64,000 bases of DNA from positions 62,001 to 126,000 of the forward strand of contig NZ_JAGEPF010000028.1 in NCBI RefSeq assembly GCF_017573465.1. The letters are read 5' to 3'. Source of the DNA: Actinomadura violacea (GTDB lineage Bacteria; Actinomycetota; Actinomycetes; Streptosporangiales; Streptosporangiaceae). Positions 33,117-41,556 of this stretch are shown here, in pieces. A model generated the notes under the pieces. It did no database searches and had not been told where the DNA came from. It worked only from the letters and a program-made list of their open reading frames with translations. The number at the start of each line of letters is the position of its first letter. Position 1 is the stretch's first letter. The translations under genes were made by a program, and so were the position numbers.

Positions 33117-34972
33117 ACGCTCTCCTCAGGAACCGCAGGGCCCCGAAGCTCGGGACGCTGGCGGTGTTCGTCGTCATCGCGTGGCTGCTGCCCTACACGG
33201 TCGGCAGTTATGCCATCCACGTCGTCGACATCGCGCTGGTGTTCGCGCTGCTGGCGATCGGCATGGGCCTGGCCATGGGCATCGCCGGGCAGATCAACCT
33301 GGCGCAGATCGCCTTCTTCGGCGTGAGCGCCTACGCGACCGCGATCCTCACCACCCACAACGGGCTCGGGTTCTGGCCCGCCGCCGTGCTGGCGCTAATC
33401 GCGTCCGCGCTGATCGGGCTGCTGGTCGGCGTCCCGGCGCTGCGGATGCAGTCGCACTACCTCGGGATCGTCACGCTCGGGCTCGCCCTGGGCTTCATCA
33501 ACTGGACGACCAACGCCGAGGTGGCGGGCGGCGCCGAGGGCATCTCGGCGATCCCCGTCCCGCCGATGTTCGGCGTCGACCTGTCCAGCGAGTACCTGTA
33601 CTACTACCTCGAAGTGGTCGTGTTCGCGCTCGCCCTGGCCTTCGGGCTGTTCGTGGTCCGCACCGGTCTTGGCCGCCGGCTGATGGCGATGCGCGACGAC
33701 CCGCTCGCCGCCGGCGCGGTCGGCGCGGAGATCCCGCTGCTGCGGATGACGGCGTTCATGCTGTCGAGCGTGTTCGGCGGCCTCGCCGGCGTGCTGTACG
33801 CGGGCCTCATCCGCTACATCGCACCCGACACCTTCAACATCTCCAACATGTTCCTGCTGCTGGCGATGGTCGTGATCGGCGGCCGGCAGAGCCTCGTCGG
33901 CTGCGTCGTCGGCGCCGTCGGCCTGACCCTGATCCGCGAGCAGCTGGTGGACCATCCCACCTACGCGCAGCTCGGCTTCGGCATCGTCGTGGTCGTCATG
34001 GTGGTGTTCGCGCCCACCGGGCTCGCGGGAATCCCCGCCCGCGCCAAGGCGCTTCTGGACCGCCGCCTCGGCAGGACCGCGGAACGGTCCGTCCTGCGGC
34101 CGTTCGAACCCTACGAGCCCGCCGCGGTCGGTACCCGGGAGGCCGGCGATCCGGCGGCCGGCGGCTCGCGCCCCATGCTCGAGATCAGCGACATCGCCAA
34201 GCAGTTCCGCGGCCTCAAGGCGCTCAAGGACGTGTCGCTCACGGTCGAGCGCGGCGAGATCCGCGGCATCGTCGGCCCGAACGGTTCGGGGAAGACCACG
34301 CTGTTCAACGTCATCAGCGGCTTCTACCGGCCCTCCGGCGGGCGGGTGCTGATGGACGGGCAGACCGTCTCCGGGGTCCGGCCGTACCGGCTTTCGCGGC
34401 ACGGTCTGGCCCGCACCTTCCAGAACCTGCGGCTGTTCGGGGAGCTGACCGTCCGGGACAACCTGCTGGTCGCCCTCGACCGGTCCCGGACGCATGCGAT
34501 CTGGCGGTACGCGCTGTGGCCCGTCGGCGTCTGGCGGCAGGAGCGCCGCCTGCACCGGCAGGCCGACGACCTGCTTCGCCGCTTCGGGCTGGCCGAGTTC
34601 GCCGCGGCGGCGCCCGGCTCCCTGCCCTACGGCATCCAGCGCCGGATCGAGATCGCCCGCGCGATGGCCGGGTCGCCGCGCCTGCTGCTGCTCGACGAGC
34701 CCGCCGCCGGCCTCAACGGCGAGGAGGTGCGCCAGCTCTCGGAGATCGTGCGGTCCATCCGCGACAGCGGCGTCACGGTCGTGCTCATCGAGCACAACAT
34801 GGGCCTGGTGATGTCGCTGTGCGAGCGGGTGACCGTCCTGGCCGGCGGGTCGGTGATCGCCGAGGGGACGCCCGCGGAGGTCGTCGCGGACCACGCGGTG
34901 ATCGAGGCCTACCTCGGGGACTCCGCGATGGCCGGCATGCCGCTTCCGAACAGCACCGAGGTGAGCTCATGA
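33113..34972 (+). CDS. Fused LivM permease and LivG ATP-binding protein
   Basis: The 619-residue chain joins a LivM permease (residues 1-312, with GIAGQINLAQIAFFGVSAY and IGGRQSLVGCVVGA) to a LivG ATPase (from about 355) by a short charged linker. The ATPase has Walker A GPNGSGKTT (near 388), the LivG-type signature LPYGIQRRIEIARAM and Walker B LLLLDEPAAGLN. LivM-LivG fusions occur in actinobacteria, but this is the second permease-ATPase fusion in the same window. Start and stop overlap both neighbours, so expression is tightly coupled. Confidence 0.92.
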   Translation: MNALLRNRRAPKLGTLAVFVVIAWLLPYTVGSYAIHVVDIALVFALLAIGMGLAMGIAGQINLAQIAFFGVSAYATAILTTHNGLGFWPAAVLALIASALIGLLVGVPALRMQSHYLGIVTLGLALGFINWTTNAEVAGGAEGISAIPVPPMFGVDLSSEYLYYYLEVVVFALALAFGLFVVRTGLGRRLMAMRDDPLAAGAVGAEIPLLRMTAFMLSSVFGGLAGVLYAGLIRYIAPDTFNISNMFLLLAMVVIGGRQSLVGCVVGAVGLTLIREQLVDHPTYAQLGFGIVVVVMVVFAPTGLAGIPARAKALLDRRLGRTAERSVLRPFEPYEPAAVGTREAGDPAAGGSRPMLEISDIAKQFRGLKALKDVSLTVERGEIRGIVGPNGSGKTTLFNVISGFYRPSGGRVLMDGQTVSGVRPYRLSRHGLARTFQNLRLFGELTVRDNLLVALDRSRTHAIWRYALWPVGVWRQERRLHRQADDLLRRFGLAEFAAAAPGSLPYGIQRRIEIARAMAGSPRLLLLDEPAAGLNGEEVRQLSEIVRSIRDSGVTVVLIEHNMGLVMSLCERVTVLAGGSVIAEGTPAEVVADHAVIEAYLGDSAMAGMPLPNSTEVSS

Positions 34973-35736
34973 ACGCCGACACGACCGCCGGGAGCGGCGA
35001 GAGGACCGAGTCCGGCGCGGCCTCGGCGACCCTGACCGTGGAGAACCTCTCCGTCCACTACGGCGGGGTCTGCGCGGTCAACTCGATCGGCTTCACGGTG
35101 GAGCCCGGCCGGTCGGTCGGGATCATCGGGGCGAACGGTGCGGGCAAGACCTCGACGCTCAAGGCCCTGATGGGGCTGGTCCCGCGCAGCGCGGGAAGGA
35201 TCGTCTTCGGCGGCACGGACCTGACCAGGGTCAAGCCGCGCGACATCGTCCGGCACGGCATCGGCTACGTTCCCGAGGGCCGGCACGTCTTCCCCGGCCT
35301 CACCGTAGAGAAGAACCTGATGCTCGGAGCCTACGCCCGTCCGTGGCGCAGCACTGAGACGAAGGGGTCGCTCGCCGAGGTCTACGAGCTGTTCCCGGTG
35401 CTCGGGGAGATGCGGTCGCGGCTCGCCGGCGCGCTGTCCGGCGGGCAGCAGCAGATGCTCGCCGTCGGCCGGGCGCTGATGGCCCGGCCGCGGCTGATCC
35501 TGCTGGACGAGCCGTCCATGGGGCTGTCGCCCAAGCTCGTCGAGGACATCCTCGCCGTGCTGGTGCGGCTGCGGGAGGAGGGGTTGAGCCTGCTGCTGGT
35601 CGAGCAGAACGCGAAGCTGACGTTCGAGGCGACCAGCGACTGCGTGGTGATGGAGAACGGGGAGGTCGCGATGACCGGCACCTCCCGCGAACTGCGCGAC
35701 GACGTCCAGGTCCGGCGCATCTACCTGGGGCTCTAG
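34969..35736 (+). CDS. Branched-chain-type ABC transporter ATP-binding protein LivF
   Basis: The 255-residue ATPase has Walker A GANGAGKTS (near residue 50), GYVPEGRHVFPGLTVEKNL (LivF-specific stretch), signature LSGGQQQMLAVGRAL and Walker B LILLDEPSMGLS. It pairs with the LivG domain of the preceding fusion to power import. ATG 34969 overlaps the previous TGA. The first ~20 residues are a polar extension not needed for the fold. It ends the operon; a large hairpin follows. Confidence 0.93.
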   Translation: MNADTTAGSGERTESGAASATLTVENLSVHYGGVCAVNSIGFTVEPGRSVGIIGANGAGKTSTLKALMGLVPRSAGRIVFGGTDLTRVKPRDIVRHGIGYVPEGRHVFPGLTVEKNLMLGAYARPWRSTETKGSLAEVYELFPVLGEMRSRLAGALSGGQQQMLAVGRALMARPRLILLDEPSMGLSPKLVEDILAVLVRLREEGLSLLLVEQNAKLTFEATSDCVVMENGEVAMTGTSRELRDDVQVRRIYLGL

Positions 35737-35864
35737 GTGGCGGCGCGGTCCAGGGGCCGCGCCGTGCGCCGATGAGGCGCGGCCCCCTCGTCCCGTCGGC
35801 GGTGTGCGGTGCCCTGTTCGGGCCGTCGTACAGGCGCGGACGCCGATCGGGTGGTCATGCGAAA

Positions 35865-35904
35865 GCCCGCCGGCGGCCGGGGACGTCCCGGCCGGCCGGC
35901 GGGC
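35865..35904. terminator. Large terminator hairpin between convergent livF and ThuA genes
   Basis: Arms 35865-35882 and 35887-35904 form about 17 pairs with one bulge and a 4-5 nt loop. It lies 30 nt after the stop of the leftward ThuA gene and 130 bp after livF. A second smaller stem (GGCGCGG/CCGCGCC) lies near 35742-35765. Confidence 0.65.
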
Positions 35905-35933
35905 GGAGGATGCGGGCGCCCGAGGGGTGCGGG

Positions 35934-36923
35934 TCAGCGGCAGAAGGGCTTCATCCCCGCCGCGGACTCGATGCCGTTCAGCACCAGGCTCTGGAACTGC
36001 TTCGCCCCGGCGAAGCCCGTGCCGTCGTCGGTGAAGGCCTTGGCGTCGTGCCCGAGCGTGGTCAGCCAGGCGCGGCCGCCGTCGTAGTACTGGCACCAGG
36101 CCACCGGGTGGAACGAGCCGTGTCCGGGGTGGTTCATGTTGCCCGCGACGCCCTGGGTGAGGGTCTTCTCGTCCACGGTGGCCAGGAACCGCACCTCGCT
36201 CGGGAACGGAACGAGGTTGTACCACTCGTCGCTGAAGTTCCACCGGCCCGGCAGCCCGGCGGTGGAGACGTCCTTGCGGTCGACGGTCTGGACGGTCCCG
36301 GGCTGCGCGCGCCCGTGGTCGTAGAAGTTGGCGCCGCCGAGCAGGCCCTCGTACCACGGCCAGTTGTACTCGGTGCCGAAGGCGTTGTGGATGCCGACGA
36401 ACCCGCCGCCGCCGCGGACGTACTGGCGCAGCGACGTCTGCGCCGCGTCGTCGAGGGTGTCGCGGGTTGTGCTCATGAAGACGACGGCGTTGTAGCGCAA
36501 CAGCGTCGACGGCGAGGCGAGCTGCGACACGTCCTCGGTCCAGTCGACGCCGAACCCGTTGTCCTGCCCCATCTTCACCAGGGCCTTCTGGGCCACGTTG
36601 GCGTCGCTGAGCGGCGGGTTCATGCCCGCGCCGAGCGCCGGGCCGAGGTTGGCGTGCCGGGGGCCGGCGGTGCGGCTGTAGACGAGGATCTTGTAGCCCT
36701 TGGCGGGGTCGAAGTTGCCCCAGTCGTGGTAGCAGCGGGGGTTCGTGCCCCGGCAGACGCCGTAGACCGGGTCGCCGAGTTCCTGGGCGCCGGTGTTCTT
36801 CGGCTGGGCGATCGGGCGGGCCGTGGCCGGCAGTCCGGTGGACAGCGTCGCGGCGGCCAGTACGGCCGCCGTGCCGATCGCCGTGCCGATCGCGGTGCGC
36901 ACAGGGAACGGGATTCTTCTCAT
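35934..36923 (-). CDS. Secreted ThuA-domain protein
   Basis: The 329-residue protein has an N-terminal export signal (MRRIPFPVRTAIGTAIGT then an Ala-rich core) and a ThuA (trehalose-utilisation-like, class I glutamine-amidotransferase-related) domain: KILVYSRTAGPRHANLGPALG, YNAVVFMSTTRDTL, YVRGGGGFVGIHNAFGTEYNWPWY, and WCQYYDGGRAWLTTLGHD. A cysteine pair near the front (CRGTNPRCYHD) is likely disulfide-bonded outside the cell. ThuA domains occur beside PQQ or sugar dehydrogenases; catalytic role is not established. It is divergent from the quinoprotein gene and shares its control region. Confidence 0.85.
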   Translation of the reverse strand: MRRIPFPVRTAIGTAIGTAAVLAAATLSTGLPATARPIAQPKNTGAQELGDPVYGVCRGTNPRCYHDWGNFDPAKGYKILVYSRTAGPRHANLGPALGAGMNPPLSDANVAQKALVKMGQDNGFGVDWTEDVSQLASPSTLLRYNAVVFMSTTRDTLDDAAQTSLRQYVRGGGGFVGIHNAFGTEYNWPWYEGLLGGANFYDHGRAQPGTVQTVDRKDVSTAGLPGRWNFSDEWYNLVPFPSEVRFLATVDEKTLTQGVAGNMNHPGHGSFHPVAWCQYYDGGRAWLTTLGHDAKAFTDDGTGFAGAKQFQSLVLNGIESAAGMKPFCR

Positions 36924-36955
36924 GGGGTGGGTTCCTTTCCGGCATTCTCCAGTGC

Positions 36956-37192
36956 TGGTCCATCTAGTGGACCAAAAGAACCGTCTAGAGGTTCTTGGAC
37001 GATCTCACGCCGATCTGCCGTCGGCAATACCCGGACATCACCCGATGGTGCGGAGTCGCGGAGATGCTCCCCGTCATGACTGGTGAAATTACCGATGTGC
37101 GGAAGCCGTTCGAGGCGCAGGCTATTGCCAGGGCGCTGCGAGCGGCTTACCGTGTCGTCCGTCGATCGGACCATAGAGTCCGTCTAGTGGAC
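36956..37192. promoter_or_regulatory. Three CTAG-centred palindromes between the ThuA and quinoprotein genes
   Basis: In the 287-bp gap are TGGTCCA-TCTAG-TGGACCA (36956-36974), GAACC-GTCTAGA-GGTTC (36978-36994) and GTCC-GTCTAGT-GGAC (37178-37192). CTAG is rare in high-G+C actinomycete DNA, so three centred copies stand out. The first two lie within 55 bp of the ThuA start and the third 18 bp before the quinoprotein start, as expected for repressor sites. Confidence 0.6.
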
Positions 37193-37210
37193 CACGGAAT
37201 GGGAGAGAGC

Positions 37211-39376
37211 ATGGATCGACGGAACTTCCTGACCGGGGCGGCCGCGGTCGTCGGCGGCACCGTGGCCTTCACGCCGCTGCGCGCCCCGGCGGCCAACGCC
37301 GACGCCGCCTCGTCCCGCCTCGCCCTGCCCGTCCCGCCGCAGCCGACCGCCTTCGGTGCCACTGGGCGCGACTTCCCCAAGGTCTGCGGGAACCTCGGCA
37401 ACCAGAACCACTCGACGCAACGGACGATCGACCGCGGCAACGTCAGGCACCTCGGCGGCGCATGGCACGTCAACCTCGAAGGCGGCAGCACCTCCGGGCG
37501 CTCGCAGCAGAGCACGATCGTCGCCCAGGACGGCGTGCTCTACGTCCAGACCGCCCAGCAGAACGTCTTCGCCGTCGACGGCCGCACCGGCGAGGCCAAG
37601 TGGAAGACCAACGTCGGCTCACAGCAGACCAACATGCGCGGCGTCGGACTGGGGGAGGGGCTGGTCTTCACCACCTCCGGCTCCAACATCGTCTACGCCC
37701 TGGACCAGAAGACCGGCGCCGTCGTGTGGCAGCGCGAACTGCTCGTCGCCGGTGAGGGCGACCCGAACTGCGACCCGCAGGAAGGGCAGTGCGGCGGCAA
37801 CCGCGGCGGCCTCGCCGGCGCCATCGTCTACTTCGACGGCCTCATCTACGTCGGCACCGAGGGCAGCACCGCCGGCGCCCGGGGCCGCGCCTACGCCCTC
37901 AACGCCCGCACCGGCGAGATCGCCTGGACGTTCTGGGGCCCACCCGGACCCGGCGAGTACGGCAACGACACCTGGGAGGGCGACACCTGGAAGACCGGCG
38001 GCGTCGTCTGCTGGATCCATCCGGCGATCGACCCCGAGCTCGGCCTCGTCTACTGGACGTTCGGCAACCCCTATCCCCGCACGAACGGCTCCACCCGCGG
38101 CGGGACGAACCTGTTCGCCAACTGCCTGGTCGCCATCGACGCCAAGACCGGCGAGCGGCGCTGGCACTTCCAGTCCGTCCACCACGACATCTGGGACTTC
38201 GACAACGTCATGGCACCGGTGCTGATCGACCTGAAGATCGGGCACCGCAAGCGCAAGGTCGTCGTATACGGCAGCAAGGTCGGGATGTTCTACATCCTGG
38301 ACCGGGAGACCGGGAAGGGCGTGCACGGCATCACCGAGCGGCCCGTCCCGCAGGAGCCGCGGCAAAAGACCTGGCCGACGCAGCCGTTCCCGGGCGGTGA
38401 GCCGTTCGTCCACCAGTCGCCGAGCTTCCACGACACCACCCGGCCCGTCCCGTACTACCCGACCGGCGAGATCTTCACGCCCTTCTGGGACGACGCGACG
38501 ATCCTGTTCCCCGGCGCCGGCGGCGGCGCCGACTGGTCGTACATGTCGTTCAGCCCGCACACGGGATTCGTCTACGTCGGATACGGGCTCGTCAACTCCT
38601 CCTACTCCAACACCAACGGCGGCCGCGTCAACACCGCGCGCCCACTCGGCGAGTACTTCTCCGGCGGCATCGTCGCCGTCGACCCGCGCACGAACAAGCC
38701 CGTCTGGCGCAAGGAGGGCGAGTGGTCGCTCGCCCACGGCAACGGGATCCTCACCACGGCCGGACGCGTCATGTTCCAGGGTGGGCCGGACGGGGTGCTG
38801 CACGCGATGGACGACGCGACCGGCCGCGACCTGTGGAGCTGGCAGTGCGGGGCCGGCGTCCACACCAGCCCGATCAGCTACGAGATCGACGGCGAGCAGT
38901 ACGTCGCGGTCTTCGCCGGCGGCAGCTGGCTGCCCTACCCCGACATCCCCAAGGGCGACCACCTGTGGGCGTTCAAGCTGCACGGCAAGGTCGCCCCGGC
39001 GCCCGCGCCCACCCCGCCGTCCAAGCGCAACCAGATCCGCACCGCGGCCGTCGCCGGCGCGGACGCGAACAACACGATCACCCTCGGCCGGATCTGGAAC
39101 TCCGCCGCCGGCGCCCCCGGCGACGCGGAGAACACCGTCGCGCAGAACGCGATGTCGCCGCAGAACATGACCGTTCCCGTGGGCACCGAGGTCACCTTCG
39201 TCAACCCGTCCGGCAACGAGCACTCGCACGGCGCCGCGTCGTTCTTCGAGCACGTGTTCAACTCCGGGCGGCTCAAGCCGGGCGAGTCCTACCGGCACAC
39301 CTTCACCAAGCGCGGCGAGTACTTCTACAACGACCCGGTCTTCCCGCAGAGCACCGGAAAGATCGTCGTCCAATGA
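37211..39376 (+). CDS. Tat-exported PQQ-dependent quinoprotein dehydrogenase with C-terminal cupredoxin-like domain
   Basis: The 721-residue protein starts with a Tat signal (MDRRNFLTGAAAVVGG), then an eight-blade PQQ propeller of the alcohol-dehydrogenase type (repeats such as VYALDQKTGAVVWQ, RAYALNARTGEIAWTF, and the catalytic-Asp region HHDIWDFDN). The last ~110 residues form a plastocyanin-like strand set (TVPVGTEVTFVNPSGNEHSH) but end GEYFYNDP, without the Cys and second His of a blue-copper site. ATG 37211 follows GGGAGAG; ATG 37199 is closer to the operator. The pqqA-E genes follow directly, giving the enzyme its own cofactor supply. Confidence 0.9.
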   Translation: MDRRNFLTGAAAVVGGTVAFTPLRAPAANADAASSRLALPVPPQPTAFGATGRDFPKVCGNLGNQNHSTQRTIDRGNVRHLGGAWHVNLEGGSTSGRSQQSTIVAQDGVLYVQTAQQNVFAVDGRTGEAKWKTNVGSQQTNMRGVGLGEGLVFTTSGSNIVYALDQKTGAVVWQRELLVAGEGDPNCDPQEGQCGGNRGGLAGAIVYFDGLIYVGTEGSTAGARGRAYALNARTGEIAWTFWGPPGPGEYGNDTWEGDTWKTGGVVCWIHPAIDPELGLVYWTFGNPYPRTNGSTRGGTNLFANCLVAIDAKTGERRWHFQSVHHDIWDFDNVMAPVLIDLKIGHRKRKVVVYGSKVGMFYILDRETGKGVHGITERPVPQEPRQKTWPTQPFPGGEPFVHQSPSFHDTTRPVPYYPTGEIFTPFWDDATILFPGAGGGADWSYMSFSPHTGFVYVGYGLVNSSYSNTNGGRVNTARPLGEYFSGGIVAVDPRTNKPVWRKEGEWSLAHGNGILTTAGRVMFQGGPDGVLHAMDDATGRDLWSWQCGAGVHTSPISYEIDGEQYVAVFAGGSWLPYPDIPKGDHLWAFKLHGKVAPAPAPTPPSKRNQIRTAAVAGADANNTITLGRIWNSAAGAPGDAENTVAQNAMSPQNMTVPVGTEVTFVNPSGNEHSHGAASFFEHVFNSGRLKPGESYRHTFTKRGEYFYNDPVFPQSTGKIVVQ

Positions 39377-39443
39377 CCCCCGGGGCCGGTGAGCCCCGGG
39401 CCCTGCCGGTTCCCGCGGCAGTCCCCCCACGGAAGGAGCAGAG

Positions 39444-39599
39444 ATGACCCTGCACATCCCCGACGCCGAGACCGCGCACACCGAAGTCCCCGAGGCGCAG
39501 GACGCGGCCGCTCAGCGGACCGCCTCCTGGACCACACCCGACTACCAGGTGGTGGAGACCTCGCTGGAGGTCACCGCCTACTTCGGCGCCGAGATCTGA
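39444..39599 (+). CDS. pqqA: PQQ precursor peptide PqqA
   Basis: A 51-codon gene lies 67 bp after the quinoprotein and 10 bp before pqqB. The peptide ends with ETSLEVTAYFGAEI, containing the Glu-x3-Tyr (EVTAY) pair that PqqE crosslinks to build PQQ. GGAAGGAG lies a few bases before the ATG. The N-terminal half is Ala/Glu/Thr-rich and longer than the 22-29 residues common in proteobacteria, as in some actinobacterial and methylotroph PqqA. The gene is below usual ORF size limits and could be missed. Confidence 0.88.
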   Translation: MTLHIPDAETAHTEVPEAQDAAAQRTASWTTPDYQVVETSLEVTAYFGAEI

Positions 39600-39609
39600 T
39601 CCCACGCCG

Positions 39610-40512
39610 ATGAGGGTGCGGATACTCGGCACCGCCGCGGGCGGCGGCGTTCCCCAGTGGAACTGCGCATGCGAGGGATGCGCCGCCGCCCGCGCGCACC
39701 CGTCCCGGCGCCGCCTCCACGCCTCGATCGCGGTCGAGGCGTCCGAGGGACGCTGGTACGTGGTGAACGCGACGCCGGACATCGCCGAGCAGATCGAGAC
39801 GAGCACGGAACTGCGCCCGGGACCGGGCCTGAGGCAGAGCCCGGTGGCGGGAGTGGTCCTGACCGACGCCGAACTCGACCACACGCTCGGATTGCCGCGG
39901 CTGCGGGAGGCGCCGAGCCTGCACGCCATCGCGACCGCCACCGTCCGCGACGCACTGGCACGCGGACTGCGCCTGGACCGCGTGCTGGCCCCGTACGCCG
40001 GGCTCACCTGGACGGACCTCACGGAGGAAGGCCCCGTTCTACTCGACGACCGCGAACACGTGGAGTTCCGGGCCGTCGGAGTCTCGGGCAAGCGCCCCCG
40101 CTATGCGGCCGACCTCGCGATGGGCGACGGTGCCTGGTCGGTGGCCTTGCACATCACCGACCGGCGCAGCGGCAAGAGCCTCGTCTACGCACCGGCGGTC
40201 GCCGGCTGGCCGCCCGCACTCGACCGCGCGCTCGCGGCCGCGGACTGCGTCATCGTCGACGGGACGTTCTGGGACGACGACGAACCGCGCCGCTCCGGGT
40301 TCACCGAGCGGACCGCCACCGGCATGGGACACCTGCCGATCAGCGGCCCGGACGGCACGGCGGAACGGCTCCGGAAGCTCCCCGCCGCGCGGCGCCTGTA
40401 CACCCACCTGAACAACACCAACCCCCTCGTCGACCCCGGCCACGACGGCCACCGCACCCTCGCCGGGATGGGCATCGAGGTCGCATCGGAAGGCCTGGTG
40501 ATCGAACTGTGA
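39610..40512 (+). CDS. pqqB: PQQ biosynthesis protein PqqB
   Basis: The 300-residue metallo-beta-lactamase-fold protein opens with the PqqB hallmark VRILGTAAGGGVPQWNCACEGCAAAR and has LTDAELDHTLGLPRLRE (the HxHxDH-equivalent is replaced by TDAELDH, as in other PqqB) and GMGHLPISGPDG. It hydroxylates or oxidises the crosslinked Glu-Tyr intermediate before PqqC. It overlaps pqqC by GTGA and follows pqqA by 10 bp. Confidence 0.95.
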   Translation: MRVRILGTAAGGGVPQWNCACEGCAAARAHPSRRRLHASIAVEASEGRWYVVNATPDIAEQIETSTELRPGPGLRQSPVAGVVLTDAELDHTLGLPRLREAPSLHAIATATVRDALARGLRLDRVLAPYAGLTWTDLTEEGPVLLDDREHVEFRAVGVSGKRPRYAADLAMGDGAWSVALHITDRRSGKSLVYAPAVAGWPPALDRALAAADCVIVDGTFWDDDEPRRSGFTERTATGMGHLPISGPDGTAERLRKLPAARRLYTHLNNTNPLVDPGHDGHRTLAGMGIEVASEGLVIEL

Positions 40513-41282
40513 ACGCGGCATCGGCGCACGCCCCGCACCGGAGCACCCGCCCCCGGCCCTGGACGCCCGACGAGCTGGAGCACCGGCTGCGCGGGCTCGC
40601 CGCCGAGCGCTACCACCACCGGCACCCGTTCAACCTGCGCATGCACGACGGCCTGCTCTCGCCGGAGGAGCTGCGCTGCTGGGCGCTGAACCGCTTCCAC
40701 TACCAGCGGCACATCCCGATCAAGGACGCCCTCATCCTCGCCAAGCTCGACGACCGGGAGCTGCGGCGCGACTGGATCCGGCGCATCCACGACCACGACG
40801 GCCGGGACGCAGACGCGAACGGTCCGGGCGACGCCGGCGGGATCGAGCGGTGGCTGCGCCTCGGCGAAGCGGTCGGCCTGGACCGGGTCCTGCTGCTGTC
40901 GGGAGAGGGCGTCCTGCCGGGCGTGCGCCTCGCCGTCGAGGGCTATGTGAACTTCTGCCGCCTCGGCACACCGCTGGAGGCGATCGCCTCGTCCCTGACC
41001 GAGCTCTTCGCGCCCGACCTGATGGTCACGAGAATCGGCGCCTGGGAACGCCACTATCCATGGATCGAACCGGACGGGCTGCGCTACTTCCAGGTCCGCG
41101 TGCGGCAGGGCCGCCGCGACGCCGACGAAGCCCTCGCGCTGGTGCACCGGTGGGCGGAGACGCGCGCCGACCAGGAACGGGTGCTGGCCGCCTTCGCGTT
41201 CAAATGCGATGTGCTCTGGTCCCTGCTGGACGCGGTCGAGCACGCGGTCGCCCTGAACCCTGGATCCGCGGATGCGCACTGA
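40509..41282 (+). CDS. pqqC: Pyrroloquinoline-quinone synthase PqqC
   Basis: The 257-residue all-helical oxidase matches PqqC: YHHRHPFNLRMHDGLLS, ALNRFHYQRHIPIKDALIL, IHDHDG, SLTELFAPDLM and IGAWERHYPWI. It carries out the final cofactor-less eight-electron oxidation and ring closure to PQQ. GTG 40509 overlaps the pqqB stop. The C-terminus overlaps the start of pqqD by 11 bp. Confidence 0.95.
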   Translation: MNAASAHAPHRSTRPRPWTPDELEHRLRGLAAERYHHRHPFNLRMHDGLLSPEELRCWALNRFHYQRHIPIKDALILAKLDDRELRRDWIRRIHDHDGRDADANGPGDAGGIERWLRLGEAVGLDRVLLLSGEGVLPGVRLAVEGYVNFCRLGTPLEAIASSLTELFAPDLMVTRIGAWERHYPWIEPDGLRYFQVRVRQGRRDADEALALVHRWAETRADQERVLAAFAFKCDVLWSLLDAVEHAVALNPGSADAH

Positions 41283-41556
41283 GCCCGCTCCACCGATGGC
41301 GGCGACCGGCCGGCCGGCGCTCGTCCCCGCGGTCATGCTCCGCTATGACCGGGTCCGCCGCGCTGACCTGCTGCTGATGCCCGAGCGCGCCGTCCTGCTC
41401 AGCCCGGAAGCGGGCCGCATCCTGCGCCTGTGCGACGGCCACCGCACGATCGCGGACATCATCGCCGCTCTCGCCGTCGACCATCCGCACGCCCCACTGG
41501 AACGGGACGTGCCCGAGTTCATCGACAGAGTCCGCGCCGAAGGGTGGCTGCGATGA
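41272..41556 (+). CDS. pqqD: PQQ biosynthesis peptide chaperone PqqD
   Basis: The 94-residue protein is a RiPP recognition element (winged-helix-like) with RADLLLMPERAVLLSPEAGRILRLCDGHRTIADI. It binds PqqA and delivers it to the radical SAM enzyme PqqE, whose ATG overlaps its stop. ATG 41272 overlaps pqqC; ATG 41296 is the alternative. Confidence 0.92.
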   Translation: MRTEPAPPMAATGRPALVPAVMLRYDRVRRADLLLMPERAVLLSPEAGRILRLCDGHRTIADIIAALAVDHPHAPLERDVPEFIDRVRAEGWLR

